NCBI RefSeq assembly: GCF_014779555.2 | Contig: NZ_CP094357.1 | Coordinates: 5,580,001-5,644,000 of the forward strand | DNA: 64,000 bases | Origin: Lysobacter capsici | GTDB taxonomy: Bacteria > Pseudomonadota > Gammaproteobacteria > Xanthomonadales > Xanthomonadaceae | Direction: 5' to 3' | Part shown: positions 8,671 to 17,492 of the stretch, piece after piece | Numbering within the stretch: position 1 is the stretch's first letter | How the letters are laid out: each line of letters starts with the position of its first letter | Position numbers and translations under genes: made by a program | The notes under the pieces: generated by a model | What the model was told of the DNA's origin: nothing | Databases searched by the model: none | Seen by the model: only the letters and a program-made list of their open reading frames with translations

Positions 8671-10125
8671 TTACAGCGATTCCAGCGCGCGCCGTACCCG
8701 CCGCAACGCCACGCCGATCTCGTCGGCATCGATCACCCCGTAACCGAAGGTGATCGCCGGCCGCGGCAGCGGCGCGATCGCGTAGTCGTCGATCGTCTGC
8801 GCGCCCGGCAACAGCGGCAGCGCGCGCGCCAGGATCGCCGGCGCGAGCGCCGGATCGCGGATGCGCGCGGCCAGATGCAAGCCTGCTTCGGATGGGATCG
8901 GCTGCATCCACGGGTCCAGTTCGTCGCGCAGTCCCGTCAGCAAGGCGTCGCGCCGTTCGCCGTAGATCGCGCGCATGCGCCGCACATGGCGGGCCAGATG
9001 GCCATCGCGGATGAACGCGGCGAGCACCGACTGGCCGACGGTGTCGCAATGCGAATCGGCGCAGTGCTTGACCGTGATCAGAGCATCGCGCGCCCACGCC
9101 GGGGCGACGATGAAGCCCTTGCGCAGCGCCGGAAACAGACTTTTTGAAAACGTGCCGACGTAGAACACCAGCGCATCGCGGTCCAGAGTCTGCAGCGCAT
9201 CCAGCGGCCGGCCGCCGAAGCGGAACTCGCCGTCGTAGTCGTCCTCGATCACGATCGCATTGCACCGTCGCGCGAAGTCGAGCAAGGCGCGCCGCCGCGA
9301 CAGCGACAAGGCCACGCCGGTCGGCGACTGATGCGACGGGGTCACGCTGATCACCCGCACGTCCTCGGGCAACTGCTCCACGCACAGGCCTTCGTCGTCG
9401 ACCGGCATCGGCACCAGCCGCGCACCGGCGGCGGCGAACGCGGCGCGCACCGGCGGGTAACCGGGCTCTTCGACCGCGACTTTCGTAACGCCCGGCGTCA
9501 CCAGCAAACGCGCGAGCAGATCGAAGGCCTGCTGCGCGCCCGAGGTCACGATCACATCGTCGGCGACGCAGGCCACCGCGCGCGCGAACGCGACGTGCTG
9601 GGCGATCGCCTCGCGCAATTCGGCGATGCCCTCCGACGGCGGATAGCTGAAACGGGTCTTCGACCACGCGCGCAGCGATTGCGCCGACAGGCGTCGCCAC
9701 ACGTCGTGCGGGAAATGGCGGTGATCGGGAATGCCGAGGCGGAAGCAGCGCTCGGGCAGCCGCCGCGGCGGCTCGGGGCGCAGGAACGGCGTGCGCCAGA
9801 ACGGGTTGAGCCGCGGGTCTTCGATGCCGGCCGCCAGCGACCGCGGCCCGCGCCGGTCGCGGCGTCCGGCGACGTCGGCGACCACCGCCTTGGCGCCCGC
9901 GCGCGGCGTCGCGTAGCCCTCGGCGATCAACAGGTCGTACGCGGTCACCACGGTGTTGCGGGCGATCCCCAGCGCGCTGGCGACCTGGCGCGTGGCCGGC
10001 AGCGCCGAGCCCGCGGCCAGGCGGCCGTCGAGGATCGCCGCGCGCAGTTGCTGGTGCAGCGCCTGGGTCAGGGTGCCCTGGCCGCGCTCCGGCAAGACCA
10101 GCGGAAACTGGAAAACTGGTTCCAT
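8671..10125 (-). CDS. MocR/PdxR-family regulator (GntR HTH + aminotransferase fold)
   Basis: A 484-residue protein. Residues about 15-80 form a GntR-type winged helix (L-P-A-T-R-Q-V-A-x-x-L-G-I-x-R-N-T-V). The rest is a type I aminotransferase-like domain with the PLP-lysine segment T-F-S-K-S-L-F-P. ATG 10125 was chosen over the upstream GTG-region start (10152) because GGGGAG lies just before it. MocR proteins sense PLP or amino compounds and commonly control a divergent neighbour. Here the divergent gene is a glutathione S-transferase, and the intergenic region of about 90 bp must hold both promoters. Confidence 0.88.
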   Translation of the reverse strand: MEPVFQFPLVLPERGQGTLTQALHQQLRAAILDGRLAAGSALPATRQVASALGIARNTVVTAYDLLIAEGYATPRAGAKAVVADVAGRRDRRGPRSLAAGIEDPRLNPFWRTPFLRPEPPRRLPERCFRLGIPDHRHFPHDVWRRLSAQSLRAWSKTRFSYPPSEGIAELREAIAQHVAFARAVACVADDVIVTSGAQQAFDLLARLLVTPGVTKVAVEEPGYPPVRAAFAAAGARLVPMPVDDEGLCVEQLPEDVRVISVTPSHQSPTGVALSLSRRRALLDFARRCNAIVIEDDYDGEFRFGGRPLDALQTLDRDALVFYVGTFSKSLFPALRKGFIVAPAWARDALITVKHCADSHCDTVGQSVLAAFIRDGHLARHVRRMRAIYGERRDALLTGLRDELDPWMQPIPSEAGLHLAARIRDPALAPAILARALPLLPGAQTIDDYAIAPLPRPAITFGYGVIDADEIGVALRRVRRALESL

Positions 10126-10213
10126 TGAATCTCCCCAATCTGGACCAACCATGGCACCAGCTTACGCCTAAGCTGCAGTCATGAAAGCGGCCCCTGCCGC
10201 GCGGAGCGCCCCG

Positions 10214-10909
10214 ATGATCGACCTGTATTTCGCCGCCACGCCCAACGGCCTCAAGCTGCGCCTGTACCTGGAAGAGACCGGCCTGGCCCACCGCGTGGTG
10301 CCGGTCAAGCTGTCGGCCGGCGAGCAGTTCCAGCCGGAGTTCCTGGCGATTTCGCCGAACAACAAGATCCCGGCGATCGTCGACCACGCGCCCGCCGACG
10401 GCGGCGAGCCGCTGGCGGTGTTCGAATCCGGCGCGATCTTGCTCTACCTCGCGCGCAAGACCGGGCTGCTGTGGCCGCGCGAAGAACGCGCGCAACTGCA
10501 GGCCACCCAATGGCTGTTCTGGCAGATGGCCGGGCTCGGCCCGATGGCCGGCCAGGCCGGACACTTCCGCGCCCACGCGCCCGAAGCGGTGCCGTATGCA
10601 ATCGAACGCTACACCCGCGAGGTGAAGCGCCTGTTCGGTGTGCTCGACCGGCAATTGCAGGGCCGCGACTTCATCGTCGGCGAGACTTACTCGATCGCCG
10701 ATATCGCCTGCTATCCGTGGATCGTGCCGCACGCCGGCCTGGGCCAGACCCTCGCCGACACCCCGAATCTGCAAGCCTGGTTCGAACGCATCCGCGCGCG
10801 GCCGGCGACGCAGCGCGCGTATCAGGGCGTCGACGACCCGTATGCGAAAACGGCGAACTTCAGCGACGAGGAACGCAAGGTCTTGTTCGGTCAAGGCGCG
10901 CAGAAGTAA
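10214..10909 (+). CDS. Glutathione S-transferase (YfcG/YghU-like)
   Basis: A 231-residue protein in the two-domain GST layout: an N-terminal thioredoxin fold with S-P-N-N-K-I-P-A-I (cis-proline region) and F-E-S-G-A-I-L-L-Y-L (glutathione-binding Glu-Ser), and a C-terminal all-helical domain with S-I-A-D-I-A. These motifs match the YfcG/Ure2p-like GSTs, which have disulfide-reductase activity with glutathione. An in-frame ATG at 10181 would add 11 residues. It is divergent from the MocR regulator and probably controlled by it. Confidence 0.88.
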   Translation: MIDLYFAATPNGLKLRLYLEETGLAHRVVPVKLSAGEQFQPEFLAISPNNKIPAIVDHAPADGGEPLAVFESGAILLYLARKTGLLWPREERAQLQATQWLFWQMAGLGPMAGQAGHFRAHAPEAVPYAIERYTREVKRLFGVLDRQLQGRDFIVGETYSIADIACYPWIVPHAGLGQTLADTPNLQAWFERIRARPATQRAYQGVDDPYAKTANFSDEERKVLFGQGAQK

Positions 10910-11118
10910 GCCGCGACTTCGCCGCAAGCGACACCGCGACACGGATACCCATACCGCTGCGCCGTTTCGATAGCGACACACCACATCCCCGCCCGTCCGC
11001 ATTTACGGGAATGACGGACTCATAAAAACGAATCCAACCGAAGACGGTCCACGCCGTCACGGCAGCGCTTTGCCCGCTTGAACCACAAACCCACATCGCC
11101 ACCTCGACGAGGCCCGCC

Positions 11119-11922
11119 ATGCATCCGATCTGCGAAACCTGCGGCACCCAGTTCGCCGAAGCCTCCGCGCCGCCCGAGCGCTGCCCGATCTGCGAAGACG
11201 AACGCCAGTACGTCGGCTGGAACGGCCAGCGCTGGACCACCCATGAAGCGATGGCGCAACGCTACAGCCTGCGTTTCGAAGACGACGCCGGCGTGCTCGG
11301 CATCGGCCTGAGCCCGGACTTCGCCATCAACCAGCGCGCGATCTACCTGCAGACCGATGCCGGCAACATCCTGTGGGAATGCCTGACCCTGGTCACTGAC
11401 GAAGCCGTGGCCGAATTGAAGGCGCGCGGCGGTGTCGACCTGATCGCGATCTCGCACCCGCACTTCTACGCCTCGATGGTCGAGTGGAGCCAGGCGCTCG
11501 GCGGCGTGCCGATCTATCTGCACGAGGCCGACCGCGAATGGGTGCAACGCGATTCGCCGCTGATCCGCTACTGGAGCGGCGACGAACTGGCGCTGTCGCC
11601 CGACGTCACCCTGATCCGCTGCGGCGGCCACTTCACCGGCAGCACCGCGCTGCACTGGCGGCGCGGCGGCGAACGCGGCGATGCGCTGTTCCCCGGCGAC
11701 GCGCTGCAGGTCGTGTCCGACCGCCGCCACGTGACCTTCATGTACAGCTACCCGAACTACATCCCGATGAAGCCGAGCGACGTGCATGCGATGCAAGAGC
11801 GCGTGTCGCGCTACGGCTTCGGGGATGTGTACGGCTACACCTGGGGTCGCAACATCGTCGGCGGCGGGCGCGATGCGGTGGATGCGTCGTTTGAGCGTTA
11901 TTTCGCTGCGATTGCGGGTTGA
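11119..11922 (+). CDS. MBL-fold metallohydrolase with N-terminal zinc ribbon
   Basis: A 267-residue protein. The first 30 residues carry two CxxC pairs (C-E-T-C and C-P-I-C), a small zinc-ribbon-like segment. The body is a metallo-beta-lactamase fold, but the usual HxHxDH motif reads H-P-H-F-Y-A (about residue 113). The first two histidines are kept and the Asp-His pair is lost. A later G-G-H-F-T-G-S-T and an F-P-G-D-A-L aspartate are present. A single-metal or non-canonical site is likely. The cellular substrate is unknown. A terminator hairpin lies about 40 bp downstream. Confidence 0.82.
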   Translation: MHPICETCGTQFAEASAPPERCPICEDERQYVGWNGQRWTTHEAMAQRYSLRFEDDAGVLGIGLSPDFAINQRAIYLQTDAGNILWECLTLVTDEAVAELKARGGVDLIAISHPHFYASMVEWSQALGGVPIYLHEADREWVQRDSPLIRYWSGDELALSPDVTLIRCGGHFTGSTALHWRRGGERGDALFPGDALQVVSDRRHVTFMYSYPNYIPMKPSDVHAMQERVSRYGFGDVYGYTWGRNIVGGGRDAVDASFERYFAAIAG

Positions 11923-11958
11923 TGAGTGGTTGTTCGATCGAAGACTGCCTGAGCGACG

Positions 11959-11990
11959 ACGACACGCTTGATGGACGGCGTGTCGTTTAT
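11959..11990 (+). terminator. Intrinsic terminator after the MBL-fold gene
   Basis: A 9-bp perfect stem (ACGACACGC / GCGTGTCGT) with a 10-base loop is followed by TTAT. It is placed 36 bp after the stop codon. Confidence 0.6.
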
Positions 11991-12041
11991 TGAGGTTCTT
12001 CGGTCCCTTCTGAATTTTCGACCTCTACTGGAGCTATTGCC

Positions 12042-12515
12042 ATGACTCTTGGCCCCGACACACTGCATCAATACCTGCCCGCGCGCATCAGCACCAGCGC
12101 CGACCTGCCCTGGATCCCCTCGGCCACCCGCGGCAAGTACGCCAAGCCGCTGCGCTTCTTCGCCGATGACCGCGGCTTCGTCGAACTGCTGCGCATGGAC
12201 CCCGGCGTGACCATGCCGCTACACCGGCATACCGGCGAGATCCACGCCTACAACCTCAGCGGCACCCGCCAGCTGTGCACCGGCGAACTGATCGGCCCGG
12301 GCGATTACGTGTTCGAACCGCCCGGCAACGTCGACTGGTGGAAGATCGTCGGCAACGAACCGATGATCGCGCTGGTGGTGGTGATGGGCACGGTCGAATT
12401 CCTCGGCCCTGGCGGCAGCGTGCGCGCCCGCGCCAACGCCACGACCCAACGCGCGGAGTACGAGCAGTACTGCCGCGAGCATCGGCGGGCGGTGCTGGAT
12501 CTGACCGATCGGTGA
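12042..12515 (+). CDS. Cupin, 2,4'-dihydroxyacetophenone dioxygenase-like
   Basis: A 157-residue single-domain cupin. Metal-binding motif 1 reads H-R-H-T-G-E-I-H (about residues 62-69) and is followed by G-D-Y-V-F-E-P-P-G. Overall it looks like the family named for 2,4'-dihydroxyacetophenone dioxygenase, but most members have unknown substrates. A GGAG site lies 9 bases before the ATG. There is no obvious operon partner: the preceding gene ends with a terminator and the next genes are on the other strand. Confidence 0.78.
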   Translation: MTLGPDTLHQYLPARISTSADLPWIPSATRGKYAKPLRFFADDRGFVELLRMDPGVTMPLHRHTGEIHAYNLSGTRQLCTGELIGPGDYVFEPPGNVDWWKIVGNEPMIALVVVMGTVEFLGPGGSVRARANATTQRAEYEQYCREHRRAVLDLTDR

Positions 12516-12535
12516 GGGTCCGGGCGTTGCCGCGA

Positions 12536-12883
12536 TCAGCCCTCGACGAACGCCTGCAACCGCAACAGCGCCTGCTCCCACTGTCCGGCGATGCTTTCCA
12601 GCGAACGTCGCGCCTCGTCGATCTGCGCGGGCTCGAACTCCCACAAGCGCTCGCGCCCGACCTTCAGATCGCGCGCCAGCCCGGCTTCGGCCAAGACCTG
12701 AAGGTGCTTGGTCACCGCCTGCCGGGTGATCTGCGTGGTCGCGGTCAACTGCGCGATCGAAAACGCCCCGCCCGCGCACAAGGCCACCAGCAGGCGCAGC
12801 CGCGTCTCGTCGCCGAGCGCGCCGAACACCCGCGCCGACTTGCGCAGCGCGGGCGCTTTCAATGCCGCCGGCTTAGCTGACAT
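12536..12883 (-). CDS. ArsR-family transcriptional regulator
   Basis: A 115-residue winged-helix protein with the ArsR pattern L-G-D-E-T-R-L-R-L-L and a recognition region I-T-R-Q-A-V-T-K-H-L. No cysteine metal site is evident. It overlaps the end of the upstream AHSA1 gene by 11 bp, so the two are translationally coupled. ArsR/AHSA1 pairs are common in proteobacteria. Confidence 0.88.
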   Translation of the reverse strand: MSAKPAALKAPALRKSARVFGALGDETRLRLLVALCAGGAFSIAQLTATTQITRQAVTKHLQVLAEAGLARDLKVGRERLWEFEPAQIDEARRSLESIAGQWEQALLRLQAFVEG

Positions 12884-13331
12884 AGCGTTCGATATTCTTG
12901 ATCTGCTCGTCCCAGCCGCCGGAATTCATCCGGAACGCCTCTTCGCGCCGCGCCGCCGGCACCTTGTCGAAGCCCGACTCGACCGTACGCAACAGCGTGC
13001 CGCCTTCGACCTCTTCCAAAGTGAACTCGACCAGGGTCGGCTCCTCGGTGGAGTAATCGATCGCCGGATCGACCGCATACGGATGCCAGTTGAACGAGAA
13101 CAGCCGCTGCGGTTGCAGTTCGCGCACGACCACCCGCATCAGCAGATGCTCGTAACCGGGGTAGGTGATGTAGCCCTGGGTGACTTCCCCGGGGACAAAG
13201 CGCTGACCCTCGAACTTCACGCCGAACCACTGGCCGAAGGACTCGGCGTCGGTCAGTGCGTGCCAGACCTTGGCGCGCGGGGCCTTGAGCAGGATCTGGC
13301 GTTCGATACGGTCGGTGGATGATGCGTTCAT
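12873..13331 (-). CDS. SRPBCC/AHSA1-domain protein
   Basis: A 152-residue protein of the START-like Bet v 1 fold. It begins I-E-R-Q-I-L-L-K-A-P-R-A-K-V-W-H-A-L-T-D and contains the usual W-F-G and T-x-V-E-F-T-L strands. Start ATG 13331 is chosen because AGGAGG lies 9 bases upstream; a longer frame to 13388 lacks this. These proteins bind hydrophobic ligands; the ligand is unknown. It is first of a two-gene unit with the ArsR regulator. Confidence 0.87.
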   Translation of the reverse strand: MNASSTDRIERQILLKAPRAKVWHALTDAESFGQWFGVKFEGQRFVPGEVTQGYITYPGYEHLLMRVVVRELQPQRLFSFNWHPYAVDPAIDYSTEEPTLVEFTLEEVEGGTLLRTVESGFDKVPAARREEAFRMNSGGWDEQIKNIERYVS

Positions 13332-13545
13332 GACAGGCAACCTCCTGGGTGCATTTCGTGGCGGCATGCTGCCATGGCTTAAATGCAACCGTCAAGTTGC
13401 TTGTTTATCTTCCGGAAGACTCCGCCCGAGGTCGGCGCCAAACCGGCGCAGGCGTTCAGGACGGCGGTTGCTGCCTGCGTTTCCTGGATCGACGGGAACA
13501 GCCCATGAGCGCGCCTCATCGCCTCATCTATCGACGTATCCGACC

Positions 13546-13980
13546 TCAACCCACCGAAATGGTCGTGTCCACGCCGAACCTCACGCCCGTCAGCCGCACC
13601 GATCGCGCCACCGTCGCGAGCTCCTCGGGAAGCTCGTCGCGGCGAATCGCAGCGGCGGGAATCGCAATCAATTCGTAGGCGTCGAGGTGTCCGGAACCTC
13701 GGCTTATGTCGGTCCAGTCGTACACATACAAGCCCCGGCTCGCCAGGTCGATGTAAGAGTCCGGGCGCGGCACCTTGACCAGCATCTTGACGCCCTCGCG
13801 GTCCCGAACGCTCATGTCCAGGACCCTGGGCTCGACCTCGACGATGGGGAAGAATTCGCCGTTCAACGCCGCACTCGCGATCGGCCCCTCGCCCGCGGTA
13901 ATGAATATGCCGACATTTCCGTGATCGTCGGACGCAATCCAGCCACAGTCCCTGGCGTGCGGATACGCTTGCTGATTCAT
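13546..13980 (-). CDS. Hypothetical protein, possible immunity-type protein
   Basis: A 144-residue acidic soluble protein with a strong ribosome site (AAGGAG 4-5 bases before ATG). I do not recognise a named family. The N-terminal stretch C-G-W-I-A-S-D-D-H-G-N-V-G-I-F-I-T-A-G-E-G-P-I resembles the opening of small solitary proteins often found as immunity genes in polymorphic-toxin regions; this is an impression, not a match. It lies downstream of the next orphan gene on the same strand, beside about 750 bp of gene-poor sequence. Confidence 0.6.
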   Translation of the reverse strand: MNQQAYPHARDCGWIASDDHGNVGIFITAGEGPIASAALNGEFFPIVEVEPRVLDMSVRDREGVKMLVKVPRPDSYIDLASRGLYVYDWTDISRGSGHLDAYELIAIPAAAIRRDELPEELATVARSVRLTGVRFGVDTTISVG

Positions 13981-14064
13981 ATCGCTCCTTGCATGTGAAT
14001 CATTCGCCGGGTCATAAGCTTGCAGGAGAAACCGGCCAGATCGGGACCGAACCCGCGCGAACGC

Positions 14065-14577
14065 TCAGAACGGCCACTTCCTGCCTACGATCTCGTCGAT
14101 CGACCGGAACTGCTTGTGATCGCATTGGTTGAAGTGTTCCACACAACCGTAGGCATCGGTATACGCGGATCCGAGCGTACGCTGCAGCTCCTGGTTGAGG
14201 TAGGCGAGGGTCAGGTGCAAATGACAGGCCTCCATGTCGATGCGCGCCTGCCCGTCGCCGAGATAGCGCGCGATCTTCCGCACCACATCGTTCGCCAGCG
14301 GGAAGAACGAAGCGCTGACCACCGGATCGCGCCGCCACCGATTCATCAGCCTCAGTCGTATCAGCCGAGGAATTGAACTGAGCCGATCACCCGCATCCAG
14401 GCGAACGCCGCCCCAGAAAAAATCGCACACCACAGCCGGTACCGCGCTGTGCTCGCGCAGATAGTCCGTCAACACATGACGTGGATGGCCGGTGGCCCGA
14501 TGCAGGGACAGATCGACCTGGCGCAGGTAGGCGCCCAGACCGACGGCGACCAGGCGATCGACTTTCTGGTGCTTCAT
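14065..14577 (-). CDS. Hypothetical protein
   Basis: A 170-residue protein with AAGGAGG 8 bases before ATG 14577, which makes translation likely. It has no signal peptide, membrane segment or motif I recognise. It is rich in Arg/Leu helices and ends with an aromatic R-K-W-P-F. It is 84 bp upstream of the preceding entry and probably co-transcribed with it. Confidence 0.58.
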   Translation of the reverse strand: MKHQKVDRLVAVGLGAYLRQVDLSLHRATGHPRHVLTDYLREHSAVPAVVCDFFWGGVRLDAGDRLSSIPRLIRLRLMNRWRRDPVVSASFFPLANDVVRKIARYLGDGQARIDMEACHLHLTLAYLNQELQRTLGSAYTDAYGCVEHFNQCDHKQFRSIDEIVGRKWPF

Positions 14578-15336
14578 GCAAGCCGCCTCCTTGGCAATCG
14601 GTATTCCGTATAAAGAACCGGACCCAGACGTCTGGGAAATTCTTCATCGCCAGATCCCGTCCATGGATTGGTTGTCCGGACCGGCTGGCGCGCTTGAAAC
14701 GCCGCCGCGGCTAGATAGCACGCCGGCTGCGAGCACAACAAGCGCGGGCCAGAATTCTTCGCGAGCGGACACCGTCCGGTGCGCGGCCGTCGGGTCAAAG
14801 CCATCCGGAACGAATATCGCTCCACGCTCGCGGCGCATGCCTGATCGATGGTGGCGCCAGCTCCGTCCGCAAGCGCTCGAAAATAATCGCTCGGCAAGCC
14901 CGCGAACATCGGAATACGGATCTTTCCCGCGGCGCCCGCATGACGTTTGTCATCGATCGCCACTGCACCGCGTCCGATCGCCGGCATCCCGTCAATGCGC
15001 GCGTCACGCCGCATACAATGCGCGGGTCTCCACGCGCGCCGCGGACTCGCGCGTACGCTCGCGGACCAAGGCTTGCAACCTATCAGCCGCTCGCGGCATC
15101 ACCACTATCAACGCCCCCGCCAGACCGATACTGGATGCCCCCATCGCCGCGTCACCGATACGATGGACAGTCGCCCGGCTCGTCCCCTCGACGCATCGTC
15201 CGCCGTCTGCGTTCGCGCGATCGTCGCTCCGCCCGCATGCCGAACGAGGGCGAGCTTCGCGCCGGCTGTGTTGGTTTGCTTCGCCCCGACCGACCGCAGC
15301 GGCCGGGACAACCCCGCCGGCCCGCATGAGGTGGCC
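14578..15336. other. 759-bp region without a convincing gene
   Basis: Frames on both strands are open but have no ribosome sites, domains or consistent codon use. On the minus strand, about 15004-15190, one frame reads like the tail of a membrane protein (G-A-S-S-I-G-L-A-G-A-L-I-V-V followed by an Arg-rich helix), possibly the remnant of an FUSC/YccC-type transporter. This is weak. The right end must hold the promoter of the rstA-like gene. Confidence 0.4.
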
Positions 15337-16035
15337 ATGAACAAAGTCCTGCTGATCGAGGACGACGCCCGTCTGGCCGGGTTGATCTCCGAATACCTGC
15401 AACGCTACGACTTTCAGACCCGCGTGGTGCTGCGCGGCGACCAGGCCTTGACCGCGATCGAGGCCGATCCGCCCGACGTGATCGTGCTCGACCTGATGTT
15501 GCCGGGCATGGACGGCTTCGATGTCTGCCGCCAGATCCGCAAGCAATCGGACCTGCCGATCGTGATGCTGACCGCGCGCGCGGATCTGTTCGATCAGGTG
15601 ACCGGGCTGGAAGTCGGCGCCGACGATTACGTGCTCAAGCCGGTCGAGCCGCGCCTGCTGCTGGCGCGGCTGCGCGCGATCCTGCGCCGCAGCCAGGCGC
15701 AGCCGCAGAGCGCTGCGCCGTCGCTGTTGAGTTACGGCGGGCTGCAGATCGACATGAGCGCGCGCCAGGTGTATTGGCGCGGCGAGGAGATCGACCTGAA
15801 GACCGCCGACTACAACCTGTTCGTGATCCTGGCCCAGGCCGCCGGCCGCGTGCTCAGCCGCGACGAACTGCTGCGGCGCTGGCGCGGCATCGGCTTCGAC
15901 GGGGTCGATCGCACCGTCGATGTCAGCATCTCGCGGCTGCGCCGGCATTTCGCCGACGATGCGCACGAGCCGCGCAAGATCAAGACGGTGTGGGGCCGCG
16001 GCTACTTGTTCAGCCCGATCGCCTGGGAGGACTGA
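15337..16035 (+). CDS. rstA: OmpR-family response regulator (RstA-like)
   Basis: A 232-residue protein. The receiver domain has the acidic pair E-D-D near residue 8, the phospho-acceptor Asp in V-L-D-L-M-L-P-G-M-D-G (about 53), and the Thr and Lys of M-L-T-A and L-K-P. The C-terminal winged helix of OmpR type ends with K-T-V-W-G-R-G-Y-L-F. ATG 15337 begins the receiver directly; a longer open frame upstream adds nothing recognisable. The sensor kinase starts 4 bp after its stop codon. The pair matches RstAB by kinase sequence. Confidence 0.9.
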   Translation: MNKVLLIEDDARLAGLISEYLQRYDFQTRVVLRGDQALTAIEADPPDVIVLDLMLPGMDGFDVCRQIRKQSDLPIVMLTARADLFDQVTGLEVGADDYVLKPVEPRLLLARLRAILRRSQAQPQSAAPSLLSYGGLQIDMSARQVYWRGEEIDLKTADYNLFVILAQAAGRVLSRDELLRRWRGIGFDGVDRTVDVSISRLRRHFADDAHEPRKIKTVWGRGYLFSPIAWED

Positions 16036-16039
16036 CCCC

Positions 16040-17404
16040 ATGCTGCAGATGCTGGTGCGGCTGTACCTGACCGTGGCCGGGCTGCTGCTGTGCTCGTTCC
16101 TGTTGGTGCAGCAGGTGTTTCCGTATGTGTTCCCGGATCAGTACGGCGAATCGGCGCGGCAGGAATTCGTCGGCGAACTGGCCTTGCTGCGCGAGCGCCT
16201 GGCCGGCGCGAGCGGCGAGGAACTGCGCGCCCGCGTCGCCGCGCTCAACCGCGTCACCGCCGATCGCTATCGGCTGCTGCCGCTATCGCAGCAGAGCGCA
16301 TTGTCGGCGCAGGTGCGCGACGACCTGCGCCGGTCCGATACCGCCAGCGATCACGGCAACAACGATCGCCACCACGTCTATCTGCGCCTGCGCGGCGGCG
16401 AGGTGATCCAGATCGGCTACGACGAAGGCGATTTCCCGATCCGCTACATCGCCTACTTCACCGTGTTCACCATGGTGCTGCTGGGGCTGATGATCTGGCT
16501 GCAGCCGCACTGGCGCGACCTGGAGCGCCTGCGCGACGCCGCCGCGCGTTTCGGCGACGGCGACCTGAGCGCGCGCGCGCGATTGCGCGGCGGCTCCTCG
16601 ATCCGCCATCTGTGCATGTACTTCAACAACATGGCCGACCAGATCGGCCGGCTGATCCAGTCGCAGCGCGACATGGTCAATGCCGCCTCGCACGAGTTGC
16701 GCACGCCGATCATGCGGCTGGAGTTCGGCCTGGCGAATCTGGCCGACACCCTCGACGACCGGGTCGCGCGCGCCCGTGTGCATGCGCTGCGCTGCGACGT
16801 CGAGGAACTCGATCTGCTGGTCGGCGAACTGCTGACCCTGGGCATGATGGAACGCAACGGTCCGCTGCCGACCCTGGAGCATGTCGACCTGGGCGCGCTG
16901 TTGCGCGCGTCCACCGGGGTCTCGGCCGAGGAGCTGCGGATTCGCGCGACCACGATCGAATGGGCGATCGCGCCGGGTCTGGAGCAGATCGCGGTGGAGC
17001 CGCGCAGCCTCGGCCGCGCCTTCTCCAATCTGATGCGCAACGCGCTGCGCTATGCCGACAGCACGATCCGGGTCAGCGCCGAGGGCGACGGCGCGGGCTG
17101 GCGATTGATCGTCGAGGACGACGGCGTGGGCATTCCGGCCGAGGACCGACACCGGGTGTTCGAGCCGTTCTACCGCCTGGACCGCAGCCGCGACCGCGCC
17201 ACCGGCGGCTTCGGCCTGGGCCTGAGCATCGTGCGCCAGGTGATCGAACGCCACGGCGGCGAGATCCAGGTCGACGGCTCGCCGCTGGGCGGCGCGCGTT
17301 TCGTCGCGCGCCTGCCGCGGCACCAGCCCGGCCCGTGGGCGGGCCGCAACCGCGGCGAGGGCGAGGAACTGGACGAGCTGGAGCACTCTTTCCACATTCA
17401 ATGA
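16040..17404 (+). CDS. rstB: Sensor histidine kinase (RstB-like)
   Basis: A 454-residue inner-membrane kinase: TM1 at residues about 7-27, a periplasmic sensor of about 115 residues, TM2 at about 138-155, then W-L-Q-P-H-W-R-D-L, a signature of RstB-type kinases. A HAMP linker (R-F-G-D-G-D-L) follows, then the phospho-acceptor box S-H-E-L-R-T-P (about 219), the N box N-L-M-R-N-A-L-R-Y and the G box G-F-G-L-G-L-S-I-V. In the enterobacteria RstAB answers to acid and low Mg2+; the signal here is unknown. Confidence 0.9.
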   Translation: MLQMLVRLYLTVAGLLLCSFLLVQQVFPYVFPDQYGESARQEFVGELALLRERLAGASGEELRARVAALNRVTADRYRLLPLSQQSALSAQVRDDLRRSDTASDHGNNDRHHVYLRLRGGEVIQIGYDEGDFPIRYIAYFTVFTMVLLGLMIWLQPHWRDLERLRDAAARFGDGDLSARARLRGGSSIRHLCMYFNNMADQIGRLIQSQRDMVNAASHELRTPIMRLEFGLANLADTLDDRVARARVHALRCDVEELDLLVGELLTLGMMERNGPLPTLEHVDLGALLRASTGVSAEELRIRATTIEWAIAPGLEQIAVEPRSLGRAFSNLMRNALRYADSTIRVSAEGDGAGWRLIVEDDGVGIPAEDRHRVFEPFYRLDRSRDRATGGFGLGLSIVRQVIERHGGEIQVDGSPLGGARFVARLPRHQPGPWAGRNRGEGEELDELEHSFHIQ

Positions 17405-17492
17405 CCCTTTTTCGGCGCAAGCGGCGTTACTTGGTACGCAAGCTCCCTTTACCGCCCTACCGGCTTCCAGGAAGGAACCCCAAGGACATCTC

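Noticed and set aside
8069-11002. A 977-codon minus-strand frame spanning the MocR, GST and C39-like genes
   Set aside because: It is a shadow frame with Arg/Ala-rich low complexity, overlapping three recognised genes in other frames.
14574-15014. A 146-codon minus-strand frame upstream of the 14065-14577 gene
   Set aside because: It overlaps the start of that gene, has no ribosome site and shows no domain or consistent codon pattern.
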